Shown: positions 25,557 to 34,431, counted from the stretch's first letter. The stretch is DNA of 64,000 bases from Rhodococcus sp. HNM0569 (GCF_012726205.1 NZ_JAASAE010000008.1:1-64000); one strand, 5' to 3'. Translations and numbers: made by a program. The notes: generated by a model from the letters alone, not told the origin.

Positions 25557-25877
25557 CTACTTCGCAGCCGTGAAGACGAGCCCGCCCGAAACGGCGAGGG
25601 TGACGCCACCGACGAGCGTGAGCACCAGCCCCCATCCAAGGCTCGCGTAGGCGGTGCGTTCGAAGATCTCGACGCTGCGATTGCCGACCTCGTTGAAGTC
25701 GTAGATCGCGATGATCGACACCAGCACTCCCGCGATCGGCGGGGCCCATCGGTCGCCGAGCTTCGTCTTTCCGCGAATGAGCAAGCCGGCGAGCGTAGCT
25801 GCCGCGACCGCGGCGAGAAGGATCGTCAACAGTCCGTCACCCTCCGTGCCGGAGCTGCTCATCGACATGAACGTCAC
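25557..25877 (-). CDS. Hypothetical small membrane protein
   Basis: A 106-residue protein with three predicted helices (about 16-35, 45-60 and 78-103). It is not recognised as a named family. It lies alone between remnants and the small membrane protein at 25954, with the same orientation as the Excalibur gene pair. Confidence 0.5.
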   Translation of the reverse strand: MTFMSMSSSGTEGDGLLTILLAAVAAATLAGLLIRGKTKLGDRWAPPIAGVLVSIIAIYDFNEVGNRSVEIFERTAYASLGWGLVLTLVGGVTLAVSGGLVFTAAK

Positions 25878-25953
25878 CCGCGGTCCGAGCGAGCCGATGA
25901 GCCCCGTAATCTGCCGAGCGGCCGCATCATTGAGCGCTCGCGACGCGGCGCCA

Positions 25954-26232
25954 CTACCCCGCAGGCGGCCGGGGCGGACCGTACGGTCCGGTGCCGTTGC
26001 CCCAGACGTACCGCCAGTGGTCGTGTTCGGCGCGTGCCGCGAGTTGCGCGGCTGCGGCTTCCTTCGTCTTTCGACCGTGCCGGTAGAGCAGGTAACCGAA
26101 GGCTGCGGCCCACACCAGGGCGAAGAGGGCGCCGCCGACGTCGCCGTCGTCGAGAAATCCGATGACGCCGAGCAATCCGAAGATAATCAGGCCGAACCAC
26201 AGGTACCAGAGGCCAGGATTCGGAGGCTTCAT
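25954..26232 (-). CDS. Small membrane protein coupled to an Excalibur-domain gene
   Basis: A 92-residue protein with two close helices (LWYLWFGLIIFGLLGVIGF and GGALFALVWAAAFGYLLY) and a charged, proline-ending tail. The ATG at 26232 is chosen because it forms an ATGA overlap with the upstream Excalibur gene; another ATG lies three codons earlier. The tight coupling suggests the two proteins act together at the membrane. Confidence 0.55.
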   Translation of the reverse strand: MKPPNPGLWYLWFGLIIFGLLGVIGFLDDGDVGGALFALVWAAAFGYLLYRHGRKTKEAAAAQLAARAEHDHWRYVWGNGTGPYGPPRPPAG

Positions 26233-26825
26233 CCGGTCCATTCGCAGGCCACCCCATCTCCGTCTCGGTCGAGGCTTGCGTCGTATCCGTCTTGCCCGAT
26301 GAAGAGCGGTGCAGCGCCGGCTTCTCGCACGGCATCGCAGTTCTCGTAATAGACAGACGACGGCGGTGCAGGCGGTGGCGGCACATACGGCGTCAGCTCG
26401 GGTGTCGTGAACGTCGGCGCCTCGTACGTCGGGTAGCTCGTGTCCGGCATCGTAGGCAGCGGCAACGGCGACGTCGACGGGATCTCGGGCGGGCTGGGCA
26501 CGACGAACGGCGTCGTCGATTGCGGCGGCGGGGGCTGCCCAGCGGGCGGCGTGGTGACGGCGGCTTCGGGAGTCGTCGTCGCTGCTTCGGGTGTCGTGGT
26601 CGGGTCGGCGCGAGACGTGGTCGGGGCGCGGGCAGTCGTCTGCGTCGACGATTGCTCTGCGTCGGCCGGAACCGGCGTGGGCTCGCTCTCCGGCAAGAAC
26701 GCGGTGATCGCCGCCAACGCGACGACACCACCGCCGACGGCGATCGCGATTTTCTTTCCCCGGTCGAGTGATGGCGTGCCGCCATCAGGCGGAGGCTGGG
26801 GACCCGGCGGCGTGTATCCGCTCAT
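26229..26825 (-). CDS. Exported Excalibur calcium-binding domain protein
   Basis: A 198-residue protein with a short cytosolic N-terminus, one membrane helix (KIAIAVGGGVVALAAITAF, about residues 24-42), a long Thr/Pro/Ala spacer and a C-terminal Excalibur domain. The domain runs from YYENCDAVREAGAAPL to DRDGDGVACE; DxDGDG is the calcium loop and two cysteines pair. It is probably displayed outside the membrane. A paralogue with the same layout is at 27171-27683, so the pair arose by local duplication. Confidence 0.82.
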   Translation of the reverse strand: MSGYTPPGPQPPPDGGTPSLDRGKKIAIAVGGGVVALAAITAFLPESEPTPVPADAEQSSTQTTARAPTTSRADPTTTPEAATTTPEAAVTTPPAGQPPPPQSTTPFVVPSPPEIPSTSPLPLPTMPDTSYPTYEAPTFTTPELTPYVPPPPAPPSSVYYENCDAVREAGAAPLFIGQDGYDASLDRDGDGVACEWTG

Positions 26826-26921
26826 GGGCTTCTCCGACGAACTAGGTAGTGATGTACATCACATTAGATCGCCGGGGGTCGTCGAAACGTTTCATCCCAG
26901 CTCAGCGGACATAATGGCCCG

Positions 26922-27044
26922 ATGCCGAGCCAAGGAATCTTGCACAGCTGGGACACTGAGGAACAGCCGCCCGGGGCGTCGGCGGCGTCGAGTACGCCGC
27001 CCTTCCGATACCGCGCGATCCGGGTGGAGCAGCGAGAGCGCTGA
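26922..27044 (+). CDS. Possible 40-residue small protein
   Basis: A short plus-strand frame in the gap between the two Excalibur genes, beginning MPSQGILHSWDTEEQPP and ending VEQRER. It has no strong ribosome site and no known family. It is listed because composition and length look plausible for a small gene in an otherwise empty gap. Confidence 0.25.
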   Translation: MPSQGILHSWDTEEQPPGASAASSTPPFRYRAIRVEQRER

Positions 27045-27170
27045 TCGCGACGCGCTGCCCCACCCGGATCTTCGATCACACGTGCGGCGGCTGGTACCTG
27101 CCGTAGAGCCCGACCGAGTTGCCCTGCATGTACTGCTGATGTTCGTACCCCGCGCGCATCGCGACCGGTG

Positions 27171-27683
27171 TCATTCGCATGCGACGCCGTCGTTGTCCCT
27201 GTCGAGCTTGCTGCTGTACCCGGGGTCGCCCCGGTACAGCGGCGCCGCGCCGGCAGCGCGCACTGCCGAGCAGTTCTGATAGTAGACCGAGGAGCTGTGC
27301 GGCGCCTCGTACTCCGGTTCGGGTGCCGGAGCAGGCGCCGGGGCAGGAGCTGGCGCCGGGGCGGGAGCGACCTCCGACACCACCGGGGCGATGTATGTCG
27401 AGGTGGGCGCAACGGGCACCTCCACGACCGCCACTGTCGTAGTAGTGGTCGCGGCGGCAGTGGTCGTGGTCGCCTTGACCGGCGCGACGATCGTGGTCCG
27501 CGTCGGCGCCGGAGACGTCGCGCTCACGACCGTCTCGACCGATGCGGGGGTCGACTCGTCGTCGTTGCCCGTGACCGCACCGATGGCCATCAGGCCGACG
27601 AGTGCGCCACCGACACCGATCGCGATTTTCTTGCCCCGACCGAGTGGGGACTTGGAACCCGGCTGGACATCGTGTCCGCTCAT
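27171..27683 (-). CDS. Exported Excalibur calcium-binding domain protein
   Basis: A 170-residue paralogue of the protein at 26229: a cytosolic start with GRGKKIAIGVGG leading into one helix, a Thr/Val spacer with an (AP)n proline-alanine run, then the Excalibur domain from YYQNCSAVRAAGAAPL to DRDNDGVACE at the extreme C-terminus. The AP repeat is likely a wall-spanning linker. The domain is common in surface proteins of Gram-positive bacteria; its exact role is unknown. Confidence 0.82.
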   Translation of the reverse strand: MSGHDVQPGSKSPLGRGKKIAIGVGGALVGLMAIGAVTGNDDESTPASVETVVSATSPAPTRTTIVAPVKATTTTAAATTTTTVAVVEVPVAPTSTYIAPVVSEVAPAPAPAPAPAPAPAPEPEYEAPHSSSVYYQNCSAVRAAGAAPLYRGDPGYSSKLDRDNDGVACE

Positions 27684-27897
27684 GGGCTTCTCCGGTTTTC
27701 TCGAGAGTGTGAAGGTTGTAGCCCGATGATCGCCGCCACAGGCCGCAGCGTTTCACAACCGGATCAGCCCAGAATCGCCTGGGTATCACAGCGCGTCAAC
27801 ACATTTCATGCATCCTGCATGACAGAAATCGCGGCGGAGCGTCACTCCGCCGAAGCACACCACGGCCGCGCACCCGAACTTTCCCCGGCTGTGACCC

Positions 27898-27929
27898 TTG
27901 ACACCCCTTCCGGCGTGAATGTACGTTCA
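27898..27929 (+). promoter_or_regulatory. Promoter and overlapping TetR-type operator of the alicyclic acid operon
   Basis: TTGACA (27898-27903) and TACGTT (27922-27927) are spaced 18 bases apart as -35 and -10 boxes. The operator TGAATGTACGTTCA (27916-27929) overlaps the -10 box and has the TGAA-N6-TTCA form of the sites at 2182 and 2292. Repression by steric block is the likely mechanism. Confidence 0.6.
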
Positions 27930-27989
27930 TTCTATTCAGAACACACATTCACTCACCGCTCGTTCGAGCACCGTCTGGAGGAGTCCACG

Positions 27990-28784
27990 ATGAGCACGTA
28001 CGAAGACATCACCTACGAGGTCGACAAGGCCGCCGCCGTCATCACCATCAACCGGCCGCACCGCTACAACGCGTTCCGCGGTAAGACGGTCGAGGAGCTG
28101 ATCAAGGCGTTCCGCTCCGCGTGGGCCGACAACTCGGTTCAGGCCGTCATCCTCACCGGCGCAGGCGAGAAGGCCTTCTGCACCGGCGGCGACGTCAAGC
28201 AGCGCGCCGAGACCGGCGACTACGGCCCCACCGAGTCGGGCATGTTCGAGATCGGCAACCTGCACAAGCTCATCCGCGACATCCCCAAGCCGGTCATCGC
28301 GGCGGTCAACGGCATCGCCGTCGGCGGCGGTCACGTGCTGCACGTGCTGTGCGACCTGTCGATCGCGTCCGAGACCGCCAAGTTCGGTCAGGCAGGCCCG
28401 CGCGTCGGCTCGTTCGACGCCGGCTTCGGCTCCGCCTACCTCGCGCGCGTCGTCGGCGAGAAGCGCGCCCGCGAAATGTGGTTCCTGTGCCGGCAGTACG
28501 ACGCCGCCACCGCCGAACGCTGGGGCCTCGTCAACTGGGTCGTTCACGCCGATCAGCTTCTGACGGAAGCGAAGTCGGTCGCCGAGGAGATCGCGGCGAA
28601 GAGCCCGACGGCACTGCGCTTCCTCAAGCAGTCGTTCAACGCCGACACCGACCACCAGGCCGGCCTGAGCAACCTCGCAATGAGCGCACTCGACCTGTTC
28701 ACGCACTCGCCCGAAGGTGAAGAAGGCGCTGCCGCCTTCGCCGAGAAGCGTCCGGCCAACTTCGGCAAGTTCGTTCGCGCATAA
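27990..28784 (+). CDS. badI: 2-ketocyclohexanecarboxyl-CoA hydrolase-like enzyme (BadI type)
   Basis: A crotonase-family protein of 264 residues. It carries the MenB/BadI signatures AFRGKTVEELIKAF, FCTGGDVKQ and FGQAGPRVGSFDAGFGSAYLARVVGEKRAREMW, close to my memory of Rhodopseudomonas BadI. BadI cleaves the ring of 2-ketocyclohexanecarboxyl-CoA to give pimelyl-CoA. The ATG is preceded by GGAGGAG. It is the first gene of a six-gene operon with a BadH-type dehydrogenase next, as expected for the last two ring-opening steps. A MenB-like naphthoate synthase is the main alternative, but no menaquinone genes are near. Confidence 0.8.
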   Translation: MSTYEDITYEVDKAAAVITINRPHRYNAFRGKTVEELIKAFRSAWADNSVQAVILTGAGEKAFCTGGDVKQRAETGDYGPTESGMFEIGNLHKLIRDIPKPVIAAVNGIAVGGGHVLHVLCDLSIASETAKFGQAGPRVGSFDAGFGSAYLARVVGEKRAREMWFLCRQYDAATAERWGLVNWVVHADQLLTEAKSVAEEIAAKSPTALRFLKQSFNADTDHQAGLSNLAMSALDLFTHSPEGEEGAAAFAEKRPANFGKFVRA

Positions 28785-28795
28785 GGAGACCCGAC

Positions 28796-29533
28796 ATGAC
28801 CGAGCAGCAGAACATCGCCGTCGTCACCGGCGCCGGGTCCGGCATCGGCAAGGCGATCACCCTTGCCCTCGCCGCGCGCGGCGACCGCGTCGTCGCCGCC
28901 GATCTCGACCTCGAGGCGGCGAAGAACACCGCGGCCGTCGACCCCGATCACATCGTCGCGATGCAGGTCGACGTCGCGGACCGCGCGGCCGTCGACGCAC
29001 TGCGCGAGCAGGTGGCCAACGAGGTCGGCACGCCGAACATCCTCGTCAACGCGGCGGGGTGGGACCGCACCGACCAGTTTCTCAACGCCACCACCGAATT
29101 CGCCGAGAAGGTCGTCGCGATCAACTATCTCGGCCCGGTCCACATGTGCAGCGCGTTCCTTCCTGCGATGACCGAGGCGGGCGGCGGTCGCATCGTCAAC
29201 CTCGCGTCCGACGCCGGACGCGTCGGCAGCGCGGGCGAGAGTATCTATGCGGGCGCGAAGGGCGGCGTCATCGCACTGTCGAAGTCGCTCGCCCGCGAGA
29301 TGGCCCGCCACCAGATCACCGTCAACTGCGTGTGCCCCGGCCCGACCGACACACCGCTGTTCCAGGCCCAGGACGAGAAGCTGAAAGCGGCTCTCACCCG
29401 GGCGATCCCGTTCCGCCGACTCGCGCAGCCGGAAGAAGTGGCCGCGCCCGTCGTGTTCTTCGCATCCGATGCCGCGTCGTTCATCACCGGTCAGGTGCTC
29501 AGCGTCAGCGGCGGCCTCACGATGGCCGGCTGA
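28796..29533 (+). CDS. badH: 2-hydroxycyclohexanecarboxyl-CoA dehydrogenase-like SDR (BadH type)
   Basis: A short-chain dehydrogenase of 245 residues. The nucleotide motif is TGAGSGIGKA (11-20), and the catalytic stretch is LASDAGRVGSAGESIYAGAKGG with Tyr-x3-Lys. VNAAGWD and the C-terminal FITGQVLSVSGGLTM match BadH proteins well. It would oxidise 2-hydroxycyclohexanecarboxyl-CoA with NAD+ to the ketone used by the BadI-like enzyme. AAGGAG precedes the ATG, and 11 bases separate it from badI. Confidence 0.8.
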   Translation: MTEQQNIAVVTGAGSGIGKAITLALAARGDRVVAADLDLEAAKNTAAVDPDHIVAMQVDVADRAAVDALREQVANEVGTPNILVNAAGWDRTDQFLNATTEFAEKVVAINYLGPVHMCSAFLPAMTEAGGGRIVNLASDAGRVGSAGESIYAGAKGGVIALSKSLAREMARHQITVNCVCPGPTDTPLFQAQDEKLKAALTRAIPFRRLAQPEEVAAPVVFFASDAASFITGQVLSVSGGLTMAG

Positions 29534-29585
29534 CCGGCCGACTCGTCATCCCCCTTTCGTTCATACCCACAGACAGGGTCGAACA

Positions 29586-31256
29586 ATGACGTACGACGCG
29601 CGCGCGTACCGCGCCTACTTCGAGAACGACTTCACCTACATCAACGGTTTCCGCCGCAACACGCATCGGTACCGGGGCCGCGTCGCGATGACGTCGCCCG
29701 ACACGGGCGAGACGTGGACGTACGGGCAGCTCGGCGACCGCGTCGATGCGATCGCCGCGGGCCTGGCCGAACGCGGCGTGCGCCCCGGCGACGTCGTCGC
29801 CTACCAGCTGTTCAACGGGCCCGAGTTCGCGCAGCTCTATCTCGCGACGCAGGCCGCGGCGGCCGTCGGGTCGCCGATGAACTTCCGTCTCGCGGCGGGC
29901 GAGACGGCGTTCATCCTCGAAGCGAACACCCCGACGGTGTTCGTCTACGACACCGATCTGACGCCGATGGTGTCGGACGCGCTCGCGCGCGCGTCGCACA
30001 CCCCTGCCGTGCTCGTCGCGGTCGGTGACGGCGAACCCGTCACCGCACCGGGCGCACAGTCACTCCGCTGGGACGAGCTGGCGTCGTCGACTCCCCCGCC
30101 GGAGGTGCCGCACACGGCGTGGGACGAGACCACCCGCCTCTTCACGTCGGGCACGACGGGCATGCCGAAAGGTGTGCCACTCAACAGCACTGCCGAGATC
30201 CTCAGTGCGCACGACGTCATCATGCACGTCCCCCTCGCCCCCGAGGACACGACGCTGAACATGACGCCGTGGTTCCACCGCGGCGGCCTGTACTGCGCGG
30301 GCCCCAATCCGACCTTCTACCTGGGGTCGTCGCTCGTGCCGATGCGCACCTTCGACCCCGAGACGACGCTCGACTGGGTGCAGGAGTACGGCATCACGTT
30401 CCTGATCGGCGCGCCCACCAACCTCGCGATGCTCGCCGCCGCGCAGGAGGCGAAGGCACGAGACTTGTCGAGTCTACGCGGCATCGTCACAATGGGCGCA
30501 CCGCTCGAACGCGAAGCGGCACTGCGTTATCAGCAGGTGCTCAACCCGCGGATCTTCAACGGCTACGGCAGCACCGAAGGCTTCTGGAGCACCTTCCTGC
30601 GGCCGTCGGACCTGCCGGACATGGCGGGCACCGCGGGCCGCGCGTGCATCGACGACGACGTCCTCGTACTCGAGGTGTTCGGCGACCGGCTCGCGCACCC
30701 GCACGAGACGGTGCCGCGCGACGGCACCACCGTCGGCGAGGTCGCGATCCGCTCCCCCAAAGGTGCTCTCGCCTATGTCGACTCGCCCGAGCAGGAGAAG
30801 GCGAAGTACCACGACGGGTGGCTGCACATCGGCGACCTCGCGACGTGGGACGAGAACGAGTTCGTCACGATCGTCGGCCGCAAGGACGACATGCTCATCT
30901 CCGGCGGCGAGAACGTGCACCCCGTGCAGGTGGAGGAGGCGCTCAACGCGCACCCGTCGGTCGCCGACAGCCTCGTGGTCGGCGTGCCCGACGACAAGTG
31001 GGGTCAGCTGGTCGTCGCCTACATCGTGCCGGCCGACCCCGAGAGCACCGGCGACGCCGACACCCTCGACGCGCACTGCCGTCGGCACCCGATGCTCTCG
31101 ACGTTCAAGCGGCCCCGCGCCTACCGGTTCGTCGACTCGCTGCCGGTCTCGGCCACCGGCAAGAAACTGCACTACAAGGCGAGCGCGTCGGCGCGCGAGG
31201 AGATGGCGTCCGGCGGATTCACCACCCCGAGTTCACTCGCCTCCCCCACCGCGTGA
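29586..31256 (+). CDS. Acyl-CoA synthetase, probable cyclohexanecarboxylate-type CoA ligase (AliA-like)
   Basis: An AMP-forming acyl-CoA ligase of 556 residues that would activate the incoming acid with ATP and CoA. Motifs in order: the phosphate loop LFTSGTTGMPKGVP (about 178-191), GYGSTEGFW (about 324-332), the hinge DGWLHIGDLATWDENEFVTI, GRKDDMLISGGENVHP and the catalytic lysine in SATGKKLHYK near the C-terminus. Its place between ring-cleavage and dehydrogenase genes argues for an alicyclic or related acid as substrate. The exact acid is not proven. Confidence 0.85.
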   Translation: MTYDARAYRAYFENDFTYINGFRRNTHRYRGRVAMTSPDTGETWTYGQLGDRVDAIAAGLAERGVRPGDVVAYQLFNGPEFAQLYLATQAAAAVGSPMNFRLAAGETAFILEANTPTVFVYDTDLTPMVSDALARASHTPAVLVAVGDGEPVTAPGAQSLRWDELASSTPPPEVPHTAWDETTRLFTSGTTGMPKGVPLNSTAEILSAHDVIMHVPLAPEDTTLNMTPWFHRGGLYCAGPNPTFYLGSSLVPMRTFDPETTLDWVQEYGITFLIGAPTNLAMLAAAQEAKARDLSSLRGIVTMGAPLEREAALRYQQVLNPRIFNGYGSTEGFWSTFLRPSDLPDMAGTAGRACIDDDVLVLEVFGDRLAHPHETVPRDGTTVGEVAIRSPKGALAYVDSPEQEKAKYHDGWLHIGDLATWDENEFVTIVGRKDDMLISGGENVHPVQVEEALNAHPSVADSLVVGVPDDKWGQLVVAYIVPADPESTGDADTLDAHCRRHPMLSTFKRPRAYRFVDSLPVSATGKKLHYKASASAREEMASGGFTTPSSLASPTA

Positions 31257-31266
31257 GGATCAGACC

Positions 31267-32457
31267 ATGACTACGACCGGAAAACCGCGGCGGTTCGACG
31301 CTCTCGACCCGCTCGACATCGACGCCCTCTACTCCGACGATGAGATCGCGGTGCGCGACTCGGTGCGCGGCTTCTGCGCCGAACACGTCACCCCGCACAT
31401 CGCCGACTGGTTCGAGGCGGGCGACCTGCCCACCGCGCGCGAGCTGGCCCGCGAGTTCGGCAAGCTGGGTGTCCTCGGCATGCACCTCGACGGCTACGGG
31501 TGCGGCGGCTCGTCCGCCGTGCACTACGGCCTCGCGTGCCTCGAACTCGAGGCGTGCGACTCGGGCATCCGCTCGCTCGTGTCCGTGCAGGGCTCGCTCG
31601 CGATGTTCTCCCTCTGGAACTGCGGATCGGAAGAGCAGAAACAGGAATGGCTGCCCGGCATGGCCGCGGGCGAGACCATCGGCTGCTTCGGCCTCACCGA
31701 ACCCGACGCCGGCTCCGATCCCGCGTCGATGAAGACCTTCGCCAAACGCGACGGCGACGACTGGATCCTCAACGGCCGCAAGATGTGGATCACCAACGCC
31801 CCCATCGCCGACGTCGCGGTCGTGTGGGCGAACACCGACGACGGCATCCGCGGATTCGTCGTCCCCACCGACACACCGGGCTTCTCGGCGCCCACGATCC
31901 ACCACAAGCTGTCGCTGCGCGCGTCGGTGACCGGCGAGATCGTCCTCGACGACGTCCGCATCCCGGAGCGGCTGCGCATGCCCGACGCGATCGGGCTCAA
32001 GGCGCCGCTGTCGAGCCTGTCCGAAGCCCGCTACGGCATCGTGTGGGGCGCGATGGGCGCCGCACGGAGCGCGTGGCAGGCCGCGCGCGACTACTCGATG
32101 CAGCGCGTCCAATTCGGCAAACCGCTCGCCGGATTCCAGCTCACCCAGGCCAAACTCACCGACATGGCCGTCGAACTGCACAAAGGCCAGCTCGTGTCGG
32201 TGCACCTCGGCCGGCTCAAGGACGCCGTGGGGCTGCGGCCCGAACAGGTGAGCTTCGGCAAACTCAACAACACCCGCGAAGCGATCGAGATCTGCCGCAC
32301 CGCCCGAACCATCCTCGGCGGCAACGGCATCTCCCTCGAATACCCCGTCATCCGGCACATGGTGAACCTCGAGTCGGTGCTCACGTACGAAGGCACCCCC
32401 GAGATGCATCAGCTCGTGCTGGGCCAGAAATTCACCGGCGAGAACGCCTTCCGCTGA
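31267..32457 (+). CDS. Acyl-CoA dehydrogenase of the glutaryl-CoA dehydrogenase branch
   Basis: A 396-residue flavoprotein. CFGLTEPDAGSDP (about 139-151) is the FAD site, and VLTYEGTPEMHQLVLG near the end carries the catalytic glutamate in the glutaryl-CoA dehydrogenase arrangement. In an alicyclic acid pathway it could be the cyclohexenecarboxyl-CoA dehydrogenase (BadJ-like), or oxidise glutaryl-CoA formed after ring opening and beta-oxidation of pimelyl-CoA. It follows the ligase by 10 bases and precedes another dehydrogenase by 13. Confidence 0.85.
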   Translation: MTTTGKPRRFDALDPLDIDALYSDDEIAVRDSVRGFCAEHVTPHIADWFEAGDLPTARELAREFGKLGVLGMHLDGYGCGGSSAVHYGLACLELEACDSGIRSLVSVQGSLAMFSLWNCGSEEQKQEWLPGMAAGETIGCFGLTEPDAGSDPASMKTFAKRDGDDWILNGRKMWITNAPIADVAVVWANTDDGIRGFVVPTDTPGFSAPTIHHKLSLRASVTGEIVLDDVRIPERLRMPDAIGLKAPLSSLSEARYGIVWGAMGAARSAWQAARDYSMQRVQFGKPLAGFQLTQAKLTDMAVELHKGQLVSVHLGRLKDAVGLRPEQVSFGKLNNTREAIEICRTARTILGGNGISLEYPVIRHMVNLESVLTYEGTPEMHQLVLGQKFTGENAFR

Positions 32458-32470
32458 CAGGAGCCACGCC

Positions 32471-33616
32471 ATGAGTTCGCTCGTCCTCGACCCCGAGCAC
32501 ATCCAGTTCCGCGACGCCGTCCGCGCTTTCGTCCGCGACAAAGTCCTTCCGCTGCACGAGGAGTGGGAGCAGGCGGGCCGCCTCGACTCGGCCCTGTTCA
32601 CCGAAGCCGGGAAGCAGGGCCTGCTCGGGTTCCCCGTGCCCGAACAGTTCGGCGGGCCCGGCGTCGACGACTTCCGCTACCACGCGATCGTCGTCGACGA
32701 GGTCAGCCGTGCGGGCGCCGCGTCCGCCGCGATCGCCTTCTCGCTGCAGAACGACGTCGTCCTGCCCTACCTGACGGACATGGCGAACGACGAGCAGAAG
32801 GCGCGGTGGCTGCCCGGCACCGTCACCGGCGACACGATCCTCGGCATCGCGATGACCGAACCCGGCACCGGCAGCGACCTCACCGGCATCCGCACCACCG
32901 CCGTCCGCGACGGCGACGACTACGTCGTCAACGGCTCCAAGACGTTCATCTCCAACGGCCAGAACGGCACCACTTTCGTCGTCGCCGTCCGCACCGGAAC
33001 CGACAAGCACAAGGGCCTCACGCTGCTCGTCGTCCACGCCGACACCCCCGGCTTCGCACGCGGCCGCAACCTCGACAAGATCGGGCTGCACGCGCAGGAC
33101 ACCAGCGAGCTCACCTTCACCGACATGCGGGTGCCCGTCGCCAACCGGCTCGGCGACGAAGGTCGCGGCTTCTACCAGCTGGTGCACAACCTGCCGCAGG
33201 AGCGGCTCTCGCTCGCCGTCGGTGCCGTCGCCGCCGCGGAAGGCGTGTTCGAGAAGACCCTCGAGTACGTGCGCGAACGCAAGGCGTTCGGGCGGCCCGT
33301 CGCGAGCTTCCAGAACTCGCAGTTCGTGCTCGCCGAACTCGCCACCGAACTCGACATCGCCCGCACCTTCCTCGACGACTGCATCGCCGAACACGTGCGC
33401 GGCGAACTCACCGCCGCCCGCGCCGCGAAGCTCAAGTGGTGGGCCACCGAACTGCAGGTCCGCACCGCCGACCGGTGCCTGCAACTGCACGGCGGCTACG
33501 GCTACATGCGCGAGTACCCGGTGTCGCGGGCGTTCGTCGACGCCCGCATCCAGACGATCTACGGCGGCACCACCGAGATCATGAAGACGATCGTCGCGAA
33601 AGACCTCGGAATCTGA
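32471..33616 (+). CDS. Acyl-CoA dehydrogenase, long-chain/isovaleryl-type branch (AliB candidate)
   Basis: A 381-residue acyl-CoA dehydrogenase. AMTEPGTGSDLTGI is the FAD motif. The C-terminus reads IYGGTTEIMKTIVAKDLG, with glycine where short-chain enzymes have the catalytic Glu. The base is probably supplied from QERLSLAVGA (about residue 240), as in long-chain and isovaleryl enzymes. A role as the first dehydrogenase on the saturated ring acyl-CoA (AliB) fits the operon. Confidence 0.82.
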   Translation: MSSLVLDPEHIQFRDAVRAFVRDKVLPLHEEWEQAGRLDSALFTEAGKQGLLGFPVPEQFGGPGVDDFRYHAIVVDEVSRAGAASAAIAFSLQNDVVLPYLTDMANDEQKARWLPGTVTGDTILGIAMTEPGTGSDLTGIRTTAVRDGDDYVVNGSKTFISNGQNGTTFVVAVRTGTDKHKGLTLLVVHADTPGFARGRNLDKIGLHAQDTSELTFTDMRVPVANRLGDEGRGFYQLVHNLPQERLSLAVGAVAAAEGVFEKTLEYVRERKAFGRPVASFQNSQFVLAELATELDIARTFLDDCIAEHVRGELTAARAAKLKWWATELQVRTADRCLQLHGGYGYMREYPVSRAFVDARIQTIYGGTTEIMKTIVAKDLGI

Positions 33617-33657
33617 CGCGTACTGTGACCCGAGCGGCAGAAAGAAGGAGGTCGGTG

Positions 33658-34293
33658 ATGTCCGTCGAGCGTGAGGCCCTGCCCGTCGACGAAGCAGTGC
33701 GGGTGGCCCGCACCAACTCGCGGCGCCGTCAGGTGCTCAATGCCGCAGTGCGCGTCATGGAGCGCACCGGCTTCCACCAGATGTCGATGCAGGCCCTCGC
33801 CGACGAAGCCAAGGTGAGCGTCGGACTCATCTACAAGTACTTCGGCGGCAAAGAGGACGTGCTGCAAGCCACCATCGTCGACATCCTCGAAGCGTTCCGC
33901 GACCAGCTCGAACCCGCCATCGACGCGGCAGGCGACGACCCGATCGAGCGGTTCGTCGCCGGCCTGCGCCGCTACTTCCAGATCGTCGACGAAAACCTCG
34001 ACGCCGTCGTCCTCACCTACCGCGAGTCCCGCACCCTCGACGCCGAAGGCCGCGGACGCATCAAGACCCTCGAGGTGGAGACGTCGGAGCCGATCCGCCG
34101 CGAACTCGACGCCGCCGTCGACGCCGGTGTGGTGTCGAAGGCCCTCGACGTCGACCTCGTCGTGTTCGACGCCATGATGCTCGCCCACGGCTGGGCGCTC
34201 AAACACTGGCACTTCGCCGAACGCTTCACCATCGACGAATACATCGACGCACAACTCGAGCTGGTGCTCAGGACGGTGTACGGGTCGGGATAG
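33658..34293 (+). CDS. TetR family regulator of the alicyclic acid operon
   Basis: A 211-residue TetR protein with a helix-turn-helix at about residues 40-65 (MSMQALADEAKVSVGLIYKYFGGKED). GAAGGAG lies eight bases before the ATG. It is the last gene of the operon and likely its own repressor, acting on the operator that overlaps the -10 box at 27916, with an acyl-CoA intermediate as inducer. It is not clear whether this protein or the TetR at 2313 recognises the shared TGAAC half-sites. Confidence 0.85.
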   Translation: MSVEREALPVDEAVRVARTNSRRRQVLNAAVRVMERTGFHQMSMQALADEAKVSVGLIYKYFGGKEDVLQATIVDILEAFRDQLEPAIDAAGDDPIERFVAGLRRYFQIVDENLDAVVLTYRESRTLDAEGRGRIKTLEVETSEPIRRELDAAVDAGVVSKALDVDLVVFDAMMLAHGWALKHWHFAERFTIDEYIDAQLELVLRTVYGSG

Positions 34294-34360
34294 TCGAACT
34301 GTCCGCTGCGCTCGCGGCTCTCAGCAGATGTGTTCGGTGACGAGAGCCGCGAACTCGGGC

Positions 34361-34413
34361 GGTCACGATGTCACATCGAGTGCGTTCGATGCACTTCGTG
34401 TCACATCGTGACC
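34361..34413. terminator. 53-bp palindromic element, copy B (probable bidirectional terminator)
   Basis: GGTCACGATGT and ACATCGTGACC form an exact 11-bp outer stem, with further inner pairing (GAGTGC/GCACTT region). It has the same length, outer arms and convergent-gene context as copy A at 5049. Confidence 0.6.
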
Positions 34414-34431
34414 GGCGGGGGCGGGGAGGGA

